Part shown: positions 9,079 to 17,086 of the stretch, piece after piece | How the letters are laid out: the number at the start of each line of letters is the position of its first letter | Numbering within the stretch: the stretch's first letter is position 1 | NCBI GenBank assembly: GCA_016794505.1 | Contig: JAEUJZ010000073.1 | Span: forward strand, 81,754-145,753 | Direction: 5' to 3' | DNA: 64,000 nt | DNA from: Myxococcales bacterium | Lineage (GTDB): Bacteria; Myxococcota_A; Polyangia; Palsa-1104; JAEUJZ01 | The notes under the pieces: model-generated | What the model saw: the letters and a program-made list of their open reading frames with translations, nothing else | What the model was told of the DNA's origin: nothing | Database searches by the model: none | Made by a program: the position numbers and the translations under genes

Positions 9079-9638
9079 AGTCCTCGATCCCCGCCCGCTT
9101 CGTGCGCACCGGTCTGGCTGCCTCGGCCTGCGCTGGCTTCCTCGGCCTTTTGAAGCTGTCGGCCGTGTCTGCCCAGCCTGCGCCCGCGGCTCCAGCGGCT
9201 GCTTCTGCCAAGGCAGACGAAGGCAAAGAGTCGGCCCGCTGTCTGGTGCGCAGCATCCATGCCCTCCACGAAGGCAGCGCTTTCGACGCGCAGCTTGAGC
9301 CCCTCAAAGCGCAGCTCAAAAACCCGCCGCTTTCCGCGTGGAAGAGCTTCCGTCAGCTCGACAAGCAAGAGCTGAACTTGCCGCAAAAAGAGCCAGGGAA
9401 CTTTTCCTTTCCCGGCGACCATCGCGGCACGCTGCAGTTCTTGGAAAAGGTAGAAAAGGACGGCAAGCTGCGCCTGCGCCTACGGCTAGAGCTCTTCGAC
9501 GGATCGGCCAAGCTGCTTTCCACCACCGTGCTGATCGACAATGGCGGCACCTTGCTGCAAGCCGGCACAAAACACCAAGGCGGCATGCTGGTCCTGGGCT
9601 TTACCTGCCAGATCAACAAGCAGCCCAACAAGCCCTAG
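9063..9638 (+). CDS. Secreted hypothetical protein of the ECF operon
   Basis: A 191-residue protein with an N-terminal signal peptide: basic start, hydrophobic stretch at about residues 17-33, then an Ala/Pro-rich segment with a likely cleavage after SAVSA. The mature part is small and beta-rich with only two Cys residues. Its ATG lies inside the anti-sigma gene in another frame, so the two are probably co-translated. Being co-operonic with a sigma/anti-sigma pair, it may be a periplasmic target or co-regulator of that pathway. No known family recognised. Confidence 0.8.
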   Translation: MGKFVKSSIPARFVRTGLAASACAGFLGLLKLSAVSAQPAPAAPAAASAKADEGKESARCLVRSIHALHEGSAFDAQLEPLKAQLKNPPLSAWKSFRQLDKQELNLPQKEPGNFSFPGDHRGTLQFLEKVEKDGKLRLRLRLELFDGSAKLLSTTVLIDNGGTLLQAGTKHQGGMLVLGFTCQINKQPNKP

Positions 9639-9738
9639 CGGATCTGGGGTTTTTCGCCCTGCTTCGCTCGCTCGCCCCCTCCTGTCGTCTCCCATCGCCC
9701 AGCATTTCGAGTAGGATCAAGTCACTTTCGGAGGAGCC

Positions 9739-10650
9739 ATGCGCACCTGGATACCACGCTTCCTTTTGGCCGCCTGTCTGCTCGGACCGGCCTGCAGCAG
9801 CGGACCCAAATACAAGATCGATGACATGCTTCTGGCCGACGTCGCCGTGTCGGAAAAGCAGGGCATGTTGTCGGCGCAGAACGAGATCAACCAAGCCAAA
9901 GAAGAGCTCAACAAGGCGCAGTCGGATCTGGCCACTGCCGAGCGCGACGTCTCGGTTGCCGACAGCGAGCTGGGCCAAGCCAAGCTAGAGGTCAGCAAAG
10001 CGAAAGCCGACCTAGAGCTCGCCAACGGCAGCAAGGATCTGAACCGCATCAACCAGGCCAAGGGCAAGCTGACCGAGGTCGAGCTAGCGCGCGATGTCGC
10101 CGACGCCAAGTACGACTGGCAGAAGCAACGTCGCCGCCATGCCAAAGCACTGATCGAGGCCGCGGAAGAACACATCAACTCCGCGTCGTCGCGCTATGAG
10201 CAGGAAAAAGCGCGCCTAGCCGCCGCCAAGGGTAAGCAGCCCGATCCCAAGTTCAACGTCGGTGAGTTCGATCAGCAGGCCAACGACGCCCGCGGCAAGT
10301 GGGACAGTGCGCGAGCCTATGCCGACAAACAAAACACCGAGGCACTGCAGCTTGAGCAGCAGTACAACCAGCTGAACCAAAAGCTGGCGATGCAGCGCGG
10401 CATGAACAACGCCCAGAGCAACCCGCCCAGCGGACAGCAGGCCTACCCGCCGCCCAGCGGACAGCCTTCGTATCCGCCCCCCGGTGGACAGCAGGCCTAC
10501 CCGCCGCCCAGCGGACAGCCTTCGTATCCGCCCCCCGGCGGACAGCAGGCCTACCCGCCGCCCAGCGGACAGCCTTCGTATCCGCCCCCCGGCGGACAGG
10601 GCGGCTATCCACCGCCTGGGCAGCCGATGTACCAGCCGCCTCCGACGTAG
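9739..10650 (+). CDS. Coiled-coil lipoprotein with Pro/Gly/Gln repeat tail
   Basis: A 303-residue lipoprotein. The signal peptide ends in a lipobox (LGPAC, Cys near residue 19). A long Ala/Glu/Lys/Asp coiled coil covers about residues 35-230, and a low-complexity tail contains three copies of an 18-residue unit (YPPPSGQ/YPPPGGQ type). GGAGGAGCC directly before the ATG is a strong Shine-Dalgarno. The coiled coil resembles lipoproteins with DUF4398-like helical arms that span the periplasm, and the Pro-rich tail could bind peptidoglycan or other proteins. Both roles are inference. Its own start signal and the 100-nt gap after the ECF operon suggest separate regulation. Confidence 0.85.
   Translation: MRTWIPRFLLAACLLGPACSSGPKYKIDDMLLADVAVSEKQGMLSAQNEINQAKEELNKAQSDLATAERDVSVADSELGQAKLEVSKAKADLELANGSKDLNRINQAKGKLTEVELARDVADAKYDWQKQRRRHAKALIEAAEEHINSASSRYEQEKARLAAAKGKQPDPKFNVGEFDQQANDARGKWDSARAYADKQNTEALQLEQQYNQLNQKLAMQRGMNNAQSNPPSGQQAYPPPSGQPSYPPPGGQQAYPPPSGQPSYPPPGGQQAYPPPSGQPSYPPPGGQGGYPPPGQPMYQPPPT
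10435..10596 (+). repeat. Three tandem copies of a 54-bp coding repeat
   Basis: Three consecutive 54-bp units, nearly identical at DNA level, encode QQAYPPPSGQ followed by PSYPPPGG within the lipoprotein at 9739-10650. The only difference seen is one ggt/ggc at a Gly codon. Near-identity at synonymous positions implies recent duplication or ongoing copy-number change. Confidence 0.95.
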
Positions 10651-10665
10651 CTCCAGCGCCTTTCC

Positions 10666-11313
10666 TTACTTCTCGGACGCTCTCGCAGACGTCGCGTTCT
10701 CTGTGCCGTCCACCAAGGCGCGACGCACATCCTCGTGCGTGTCGAAGTCGCGCAGGATCTCTTCATCATCGACCGGTAGCAAGCAGGGCGGATGACGCGT
10801 CCGCAGAGCGCGCAGGCCTAGCTCGACGGGAAGCTGCAGCGTTTCGGCAAACAGCGCCCGCGGCAACCACAGCGGATGCCCGCCACGACCGCCATAGGTC
10901 GGCACGACAAGACCCGGCTGCGTGGCTGCCACCTCGACGATGCGCTGCAGAGTCTGGGCCTGCACCCGCGGAATATCGACCGGCCAGATCAAAGCCCCCG
11001 AAAGCTGCGACACCTGCGGCAAGAGCAGGGCCAGAGCGCACTGCACCGACGAGAGCATCCCGAGCTCTGGGTGGGCGTTCCAGGCGATCCGCAGGCCAGG
11101 GAGATCCATGCCAAAGCCGGTGGCAGCCAGTTCCTTGCAGATGTCTTCGCCGTGCGGCGCCGCCAGCGTAACGACGATCTGTGCAGCGGGCAGCGCCTGG
11201 GCTTTTTCGACGACCCACTGCAGAAACGATCGCCCGTCGAGCCGCAGCAGCGCCTTAGGCTGGCCCATGCGCCGCGACGCCCCCGCCGACAGCACGATCA
11301 CCGCAGCGCTCAC
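10666..11313 (-). CDS. mocA: Molybdenum cofactor cytidylyltransferase-like NTP transferase
   Basis: An NTP-transferase (NTP_transf_3/MobA-like) protein of about 215 residues. The nucleotide-binding signature LSAGASRRMGQPKALL is at the N-terminus and the acidic WPVDIPRV metal site is near the middle. Proteins of this group transfer CMP or GMP to molybdopterin to make the dinucleotide cofactor of molybdenum hydroxylases. The GTG at 11313 overlaps the xdhC stop (GTGA). Another GTG at 11346 would add 11 residues. Pairing with XdhC supports a cofactor-maturation role, although no xanthine dehydrogenase subunit is in the window. Confidence 0.82.
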   Translation of the reverse strand: MSAAVIVLSAGASRRMGQPKALLRLDGRSFLQWVVEKAQALPAAQIVVTLAAPHGEDICKELAATGFGMDLPGLRIAWNAHPELGMLSSVQCALALLLPQVSQLSGALIWPVDIPRVQAQTLQRIVEVAATQPGLVVPTYGGRGGHPLWLPRALFAETLQLPVELGLRALRTRHPPCLLPVDDEEILRDFDTHEDVRRALVDGTENATSARASEK

Positions 11314-12194
11314 GTCGCTTCGTGATCCTTTCCGTTCAGTTGACACGACGACACCGCACGCATGGGATGGGCGGCGGCCTCTTTCCGACGGGCTGCGCGC
11401 ACTCGCACTAGCTCAGCGGCGATGGCCAGCGCGATCTCTTCCGGGGTCTCGGCGCCGATGTCGAGTCCGATCGGTGCAAACACGCGATCCAGGCGCTCGG
11501 AAGGGGCGCCCTTGTTGATCAAGCGCTGACGAAACATACGCACCTTGCGCTCGGAACCGATCAGGCCCAGGTACGCAAGGTCATACGGCAAGAGCGCTTC
11601 CAAGAGCGCTTGATCGACTTGATGGTCGCGGGTCACGATGACGACATAGCAGCGTCGGTCCAGCGGCAGATCGCGCCAGTCGCGCGGGTCAAAGCTGTCG
11701 ACAATGCGCGCTGCCTGCGGAAAGCGCTCTGGGTTGCCCAGCTCTTCCAGGTCTTCGACGAGGATGGGGACAAAGCCAAGCGGCACAGCCAGCGGCACCA
11801 GGGCCTGCGCGATGTGGCCCCCGCCGCAGATGACAAGAAACGGAGCAGGAATCATCGGCTCTACCAAGACTTCCATCTCACCGCCGCAGCACATGCCCAG
11901 CTCACGCGTCAGGTGATAGCGCAAGGTGGTCGCGGCTGCGGCTTCGCCTTGGCCCAGCAGCGCTCGCGCCGCGTCGAGAATCTGTTTTTCGACGCGGCCA
12001 CCACCGATGGTTCCCCACTGCTCGTGTTCGCTGACCAGCATGCGCGCAGCCCGCTTCCGTGGGGTCGATCCGGCCGTGCGCACGACGGTGCAAAGCACAC
12101 ACGCTCGGCCTTGCTGACGCAGCGAAACCAGCTGCTGAAACAACACGCCATCCGCATCCATGACCGCGCCCGCCTGTGCTCGATGTTGCTGCAT
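11310..12194 (-). CDS. xdhC: XdhC/CoxI-family molybdoenzyme maturation protein
   Basis: A two-domain protein of about 294 residues. The N-terminal XdhC_CoxI domain carries the TAGSTPRK and GGRVE motifs, and there is a CCGG segment. The C-terminal Rossmann-like domain has the glycine-rich ICGGGHIAQAL nucleotide-binding motif and ends in the typical GLDIGAETPEEIA signature. XdhC proteins bind molybdopterin cofactor, help sulfurate it and insert it into xanthine dehydrogenase-type enzymes. Start choice is uncertain: GTG at 12218, ATG at 12194 (used, with GAGAG upstream) or ATG at 12161, which fits the usual family N-terminus. It is 48 nt downstream of the coiled-coil gene and overlaps mocA. Confidence 0.88.
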   Translation of the reverse strand: MQQHRAQAGAVMDADGVLFQQLVSLRQQGRACVLCTVVRTAGSTPRKRAARMLVSEHEQWGTIGGGRVEKQILDAARALLGQGEAAAATTLRYHLTRELGMCCGGEMEVLVEPMIPAPFLVICGGGHIAQALVPLAVPLGFVPILVEDLEELGNPERFPQAARIVDSFDPRDWRDLPLDRRCYVVIVTRDHQVDQALLEALLPYDLAYLGLIGSERKVRMFRQRLINKGAPSERLDRVFAPIGLDIGAETPEEIALAIAAELVRVRAARRKEAAAHPMRAVSSCQLNGKDHEAT

Positions 12195-12242
12195 GGCATC
12201 CGACTCTCGGCAGAGCACACAGACGGGTCGCGGCCCAGAGGC

Positions 12243-15200
12243 TTACAGCTTGCCGTCCGATCCCAGGCTTGAGATGCGCAGAAGCTCGCCGTGCAGGCGC
12301 TCGCTCTCGCTGATTGCGTCGTTCAAGCGCTGCTCAAGATCCGACGAGCGCGACTTGGCTTCATCGCGCTCACGCGTCATCTGATCCAGCGCTTCCCCCA
12401 TGCGAACGGCTCGGGCGCGCTCACGTAGGGCCGTAGCGACGGCATCATCGCCATGCTGATCGCGACGGGCCGCCTCATCCAGGAGCTCGCTGATGCGGCG
12501 ACGCGCGGCTTGCAGCTCTCCGCTCAGTCTCGCCAGCTCTTCGCTGGGTGGCGTCTGCTGTTCCAGCGCCGTCAGCTTGCGATCGCGATCCAAGAGCTCG
12601 GCGCGCAGGACTTCCACTTCCCGCTCGCGCTCGCTCAAGCGCACCCGCAAGGTACGTGCGCGCTCGGCGCGGGCCGCGGCTTCACGCTCGACCTCGGCCA
12701 GCAGGCGACCCAGCGCGTCTCGCTCGGCGGTGCGCTCGGCCAGCAGGCGCTCGCGCTGCTGCAGATCTTGCTGCAGCTGCAGAGGCGACACACCCACGCT
12801 ACCGGCGCGGCTGATCTGCTCGCGAGCGCTGCGCAGCTCTTCTTCCAAGCCATCGCCGCGGCGCTTCTCACGCTCGACACGGCTCTGCGCTTCAGCCAGC
12901 GAGGTCTCAAGCAACCCGACGGCCTTCCGCAGCTCGCCAGCGCGCACCTGCGCTTCGTCGGCATTCTGCTGCGCTGCGTGTCGGGCCGATCGTTCGCTGT
13001 TCAGCGCATGCTGCACCTGTTCGAGCTGCGCATGCAGACGCTCATCCACGATGGCCGTCGTCGCCCCGACACCCGGTCGACGCAGCGACTCAATCTCTTG
13101 CTTGAGCGAGCCGATCTGCGCCGAAAGCCCCTCGCGCTCGGCTCGCAGATCTTTGACCTGCTGCAGCGCATCCTTGCGCTCGATCTCGGTGCGAGCCAGC
13201 TCCTCGCGTAGCTGCACCGCCTTCTTCGTCGCGTCTTCCATCGCACGCGTCAGCTCGACCGAGGCCAGCTTGCGTGCATCGCGCAGCTTGCGCACGGTGT
13301 CTTCGCGCACTTCGGCGGCAGCCTGCTCTGCCTCGGAGCGAGCCTTCATGTGCTTCCAGGTCTCGCGCTCGGCATCGCTCAGCTTGTCCTTCAGCCGCTC
13401 GTTTTCTGCCACCAGCTCAGTCACCCGCTGGCGCAAGGCAACGGCGTCTTCCGTCTTGCCCGCATGCACCGGAGTATGAGCACCAAACTGCCCATGCAGT
13501 GCCTGCGGTGCCGTCGGTAGATCGCCCACCAGAACCGGCACGCCAGCCTCGCTGTCACGGGCTGTGCTCGCCCGCTCGCGGCTGCGCTCTAGCTCGCTGT
13601 GCGCTTGCGCAAGAGCGTGTGTGCGCTGCTCTAGCTCGGCCTGCATCTGCTGCAGTCTCGTCTGAGCGGCCAAGAGCTCATTGCGCGCCTCAGCCAGCGC
13701 GACATCGCGATCGGAAAGGGATCGCTCGGCGGCCACTTTTTCGCTGCGCAGCTTGCCGATCTCGGCTCGCTCAGCGTCGAGGGTTTGCTGCGCCCGCAGA
13801 AGCTCACTCTTCTGCAGCGAAAGGGCGTGCTCGGCCTGCTCGATGGCATCGCGGCCCATCAGGACTTCGCGGCGAGCCGCTTCGATCTCGCGCTGCCGCG
13901 TCTCTAGCTCGATGCTGAGCTGCTTGTCCCCCGCGATCTGCGCTAGCTCACCTCGCGCCCGCAGAAGCTGCCCATCCAGCTCAGCCAGCTTCTGTCGCGC
14001 CTGCCGTTCGCGTCGCTGCGCTTCGTCGGTCAAGCGCTCGGCCGCGCCGAGCTTTTCTTGGATGCGCGGCAAGTCACGCAGCTGCTCTTCCAGCTCGGAC
14101 ACAAACGCGTCGCGCTCTTCTAGCTGCGTCCGCAGCTCGCGCATCTGGCGCTCGTGCAGCACCGCAGCCTTGGCGGCCTCGGCATCGCTGCGATCGCGCT
14201 GGCGCAGGCGCTCGCTCAGCTCGCCGCGCTGGGACTCGCTGGAACGCAGCGCAACCTGGGACTCTTCGTGCTTCTGGCGTACACCGCCCAGCTCGTGACG
14301 CAGCGACTCGACCTCGCCGGCCGCGACGCGCAGGCGATCTTCCAAGGCCCGCGCCGCCTTCTGCGCCGTCTGGGCTTCGATCTTCTGCTGCTCTTGTTCG
14401 GCACGCAGCGCATCCAGCCGCGCTTTCAGCCGATCGCGCTCGGCCGCGACTTCCGGGTCGGCCACGCGCTCGACGATCTTTTCACCGGGCGGCAGCTCGG
14501 GCAGATCCAGAGCTTGCGGCGACAGCTTGATGAGCTGGTACGGCAGTCCCCCCGCCGGCACGGCGCCACACAGCGCGACGTACTCTTCTGCTCCGTCGGG
14601 AGGAGCCAACGTATCGTCGAAGACCAGCGGCGGCTCGCTCGCGCCATAAGGCATCAAGGCCGAGCCGAGGAACGCGCTCTGTCCGAGCATGGTCACCGGG
14701 CCGAAGCCCGCCTGCGTCAGCCCGTCGAGCAGATCGAAGTAGCCCAGCGCATCCGGCAGCGCGGTCTTATCGGTGGCTTCTCGGCTGCGGGCCGAGACCA
14801 CCACATGGCCATTTTTGGCGACGACGCTGCGCAGCTCCGTCAGAAACGCCGACGTAAACAGATCCGGTGTCGCGCGCAGAAAGACAACGTCGAACTCACT
14901 TTGGCCCGTCTGAGCCCGCAGCCCGCGCACCAGGTCGGCACGGCTGACGCTGCGCACGGTCACACCGTCGCCGGGCTTCAGCACCGAGCCGCGATCCGCG
15001 CCATCGGTCTGCAGAACCAGCACACTGCGAGCGCCATGCTGGCTCAGTAGAGCGCCGCCTTCGGCATCCCCTCCGATGTCCAAGACACGACGAATGCGCA
15101 CCAGCGGAGCCGCATACAGATAGCGCGCCAAGCGTCGGTGGCGAGGGCGCAAGCTCACCGTGGTGACGTCCGGGGAAGCGCCGCCAGCGGCGGAGCGGGT

Positions 15201-15311
15201 CGAGGCACTGCCCGATCCAGAACCAGATCCAGAAAGAGATCCACCGACGTGGCTGGCCGAGGCAGAAGGGGAAGCAGGCGAACTAACAGATGGGCTGGTG
15301 TGCTGAGACAT
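12243..15311 (-). CDS. Degenerate methyltransferase-like domain fused to giant coiled coil
   Basis: A 1022-residue protein. A Ser/Gly-rich disordered leader (1-50, with SG repeats) precedes a Rossmann-like domain (about 60-240). The segment RRVLDIGGDAEGGALL stands where a SAM methyltransferase has motif I, and FDVVFLRATPDLF resembles motif IV. From about 290 to 1015 the chain is almost continuous heptad-rich coiled coil full of Glu, Arg, Gln and Leu. The glycine motif is imperfect, so the domain may be a ligand or protein-binding relic. The overall plan (globular N-domain plus very long coiled coil) recalls cytoskeletal/polarity scaffolds such as AglZ of Myxococcus, but the N-domain differs. 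It lies 62 nt after an orphan histidine kinase. Confidence 0.8.
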   Translation of the reverse strand: MSQHTSPSVSSPASPSASASHVGGSLSGSGSGSGSASTRSAAGGASPDVTTVSLRPRHRRLARYLYAAPLVRIRRVLDIGGDAEGGALLSQHGARSVLVLQTDGADRGSVLKPGDGVTVRSVSRADLVRGLRAQTGQSEFDVVFLRATPDLFTSAFLTELRSVVAKNGHVVVSARSREATDKTALPDALGYFDLLDGLTQAGFGPVTMLGQSAFLGSALMPYGASEPPLVFDDTLAPPDGAEEYVALCGAVPAGGLPYQLIKLSPQALDLPELPPGEKIVERVADPEVAAERDRLKARLDALRAEQEQQKIEAQTAQKAARALEDRLRVAAGEVESLRHELGGVRQKHEESQVALRSSESQRGELSERLRQRDRSDAEAAKAAVLHERQMRELRTQLEERDAFVSELEEQLRDLPRIQEKLGAAERLTDEAQRRERQARQKLAELDGQLLRARGELAQIAGDKQLSIELETRQREIEAARREVLMGRDAIEQAEHALSLQKSELLRAQQTLDAERAEIGKLRSEKVAAERSLSDRDVALAEARNELLAAQTRLQQMQAELEQRTHALAQAHSELERSRERASTARDSEAGVPVLVGDLPTAPQALHGQFGAHTPVHAGKTEDAVALRQRVTELVAENERLKDKLSDAERETWKHMKARSEAEQAAAEVREDTVRKLRDARKLASVELTRAMEDATKKAVQLREELARTEIERKDALQQVKDLRAEREGLSAQIGSLKQEIESLRRPGVGATTAIVDERLHAQLEQVQHALNSERSARHAAQQNADEAQVRAGELRKAVGLLETSLAEAQSRVEREKRRGDGLEEELRSAREQISRAGSVGVSPLQLQQDLQQRERLLAERTAERDALGRLLAEVEREAAARAERARTLRVRLSEREREVEVLRAELLDRDRKLTALEQQTPPSEELARLSGELQAARRRISELLDEAARRDQHGDDAVATALRERARAVRMGEALDQMTRERDEAKSRSSDLEQRLNDAISESERLHGELLRISSLGSDGKL

Positions 15312-15373
15312 TAGAGGTAGCTCGATCTAAAGCGGAGGTCATGTGTATCACAATCCGCTTCAAGGTGGCGATT

Positions 15374-17020
15374 TCACGGCGGATTCGGGCGCGCGGGATC
15401 CGCGACGATCGGCGGCGAATCGGTCGGGCCGCCCGAATAAGCCCGCTCGACGCGCGGCGACGCAGCGCCTGCGCTGGATGGCAGCTGAATGCAGAAGCAG
15501 GTGCCCGACGAGGCTTGCTCAAGACGAATCTGCCCACCGTGGTCCTCGACGATCTCACGCACAAAGGCCAAGCCCAAGCCCGTGCCCTGCGCTTTGGTCG
15601 TGAAAAACGGCGCCCAGATCTTGTCGTGCAGCTCGGCTGGAATGCCTGGCCCGTCGTCGCGGACCCACAGCGTGATGCCTCCTTTTTGCGGATCGGGCGC
15701 CGCCGCGATCTCGACGTGCTTTTTCGCTGGATGTGTCGCGTCACTGGCCGCCGCACAGGCCTGCACCGCGTTCTGCGTCAGGTTCAAAAGGGCCCGACGA
15801 AGCTGGTTGGCGTCGACATGCACGACCTGCGAGCTCAGCGCGCTGTCTTCGCCCGATGCTGCCAGAAGCTCGACCGAGACATGGGCCGGAGCCAAGGCCG
15901 CTGCACTGTCGCGCACCTCGGCCAGAAGCTCGACCAGGCGCACGGGCGCAAGCTGCGGCCGTGGCCGACGAGCGTATTCCAAAAAGTCGTTCACCACCGC
16001 CTGCAGATGACGCAGCTCTTTTTGGACGCGCTGGACATAGCCTCTGGCCGCGGGCAGATCGGGTCCTGGCCCCGACGGAGACTGACCGGGTTCACGCTCG
16101 CCTGCTTGCGCGAGCTCTTCGGCCAGCAGGCCGGCAAAAAGCTCCATGCCGCCGAGAGGATTGCGGACTTCGTGCGCGATCCCCGCCAACATCATGCGCA
16201 GCCGCTCGTCGCGAAGCAGCAGATCCTTGCGCATCACGTCGAGCGCACGCGCTAGCTCGGCCACTTCATCGCCGCCGGACCCGCCCTGCGCCGCCAGCGG
16301 ACCCGGCTGCCAGACCGACTGATCCAAGACCCCGGCCCCCATGCGACGAGCGTCCTCGCGCAGACGACGCAGCGGCCGCGTGATGCGCAGGCCAAGACCG
16401 ACGGCCAAAAGAACCAGCAGCACCGCCCCGAGCAATCCGACGCCGAGCAGCGTCTTGCGCAGGCCCAAAAGGTCGCTGTACAGGGCCGCGCTGCCGTCGA
16501 CACCCAAGGCAAAGCGAACGGCGGCGCTGGCATCCGCGGGACGAACCGGCGCGAAGCCTGACTTGTACAGCGCACCATCCTTGCCGCGGAACAGCACAGA
16601 CGAGACCGCGCCAGCCTCGCTGCTTGTTGCGCCAAACACGCGACGCAGCTCGACCTGGCTGGTCTGCAAGCTGTAGTCGCGGCTGCCGATCGGCAGATCG
16701 CCGCTGTCCACGCGCGCAGTTCCGTCGCTGGCAAACAAGTAAACACGAGCCACGCCCGCGGCATCACGTACCTCGACGAGCTTGCGACGCAGGTTGCGAT
16801 AGGTGCGACTGTTTTCGTCTCCTTCAGCCAAGATGGCGACGCTGTCTTCGCTGATCTGCGCGGCGGTCACCGACGCCAATGCGGCCAAGCGGCGTCCCAG
16901 CTCTGCTTCGAGCGCACGCGCCGCGGCGATATGACCCAGCACGGCGAACCCAGCAAAGGTGAGCAGCGCAGGCAGCAAGATGGCCAAAAGGAGCTTGGCG
17001 AGCAGCGAGGCGCGCAACAT
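15374..17020 (-). CDS. Transmembrane sensor histidine kinase (orphan)
   Basis: A protein of about 548 residues. The ATG at 17020 starts a clean signal-anchor (MLRASLLAKLLLAILLP); the frame is open further upstream only in shadow sequence. Order of parts: TM1 (about 5-30), extracytoplasmic sensor (about 35-165), TM2 (about 175-200), HAMP, then HisKA with phospho-acceptor His near residue 283 (IAHEVRNPLGG). The HATPase_c domain follows, with N box NLTQNAVQA, G1 DDGPGIP and G2 GTGLGLAFV. It should autophosphorylate and pass phosphate to a response regulator, but none is adjacent. A -10-like CATACT lies 8 nt before the ATG. The Pro-rich tail is probably disordered. Confidence 0.93.
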   Translation of the reverse strand: MLRASLLAKLLLAILLPALLTFAGFAVLGHIAAARALEAELGRRLAALASVTAAQISEDSVAILAEGDENSRTYRNLRRKLVEVRDAAGVARVYLFASDGTARVDSGDLPIGSRDYSLQTSQVELRRVFGATSSEAGAVSSVLFRGKDGALYKSGFAPVRPADASAAVRFALGVDGSAALYSDLLGLRKTLLGVGLLGAVLLVLLAVGLGLRITRPLRRLREDARRMGAGVLDQSVWQPGPLAAQGGSGGDEVAELARALDVMRKDLLLRDERLRMMLAGIAHEVRNPLGGMELFAGLLAEELAQAGEREPGQSPSGPGPDLPAARGYVQRVQKELRHLQAVVNDFLEYARRPRPQLAPVRLVELLAEVRDSAAALAPAHVSVELLAASGEDSALSSQVVHVDANQLRRALLNLTQNAVQACAAASDATHPAKKHVEIAAAPDPQKGGITLWVRDDGPGIPAELHDKIWAPFFTTKAQGTGLGLAFVREIVEDHGGQIRLEQASSGTCFCIQLPSSAGAASPRVERAYSGGPTDSPPIVADPARPNPP

Positions 17021-17028
17021 GGGCGGGC

Positions 17029-17034
17029 AGTATG
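17029..17034 (-). promoter_or_regulatory. -10-like hexamer 8 nt before histidine kinase ATG
   Basis: On the minus strand this reads CATACT, 8 nt before the ATG at 17020, and no Shine-Dalgarno lies between. Candidate leaderless promoter; no clear -35. Confidence 0.3.
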
Positions 17035-17073
17035 GCACGACATCGCCGACGAGAAGCAGGCCCAAGCTCGTGA

Positions 17074-17079
17074 TATATT
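17074..17079 (+). promoter_or_regulatory. -10-like hexamer 7 nt before GTG start
   Basis: TATATT ends 7 nt before the GTG at 17087, inside otherwise GC-rich DNA. This spacing would start the RNA at or next to the start codon. The GGGA just before the GTG is too close to be a good Shine-Dalgarno. No convincing -35. Confidence 0.35.
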
Positions 17080-17086
17080 TGGGACC

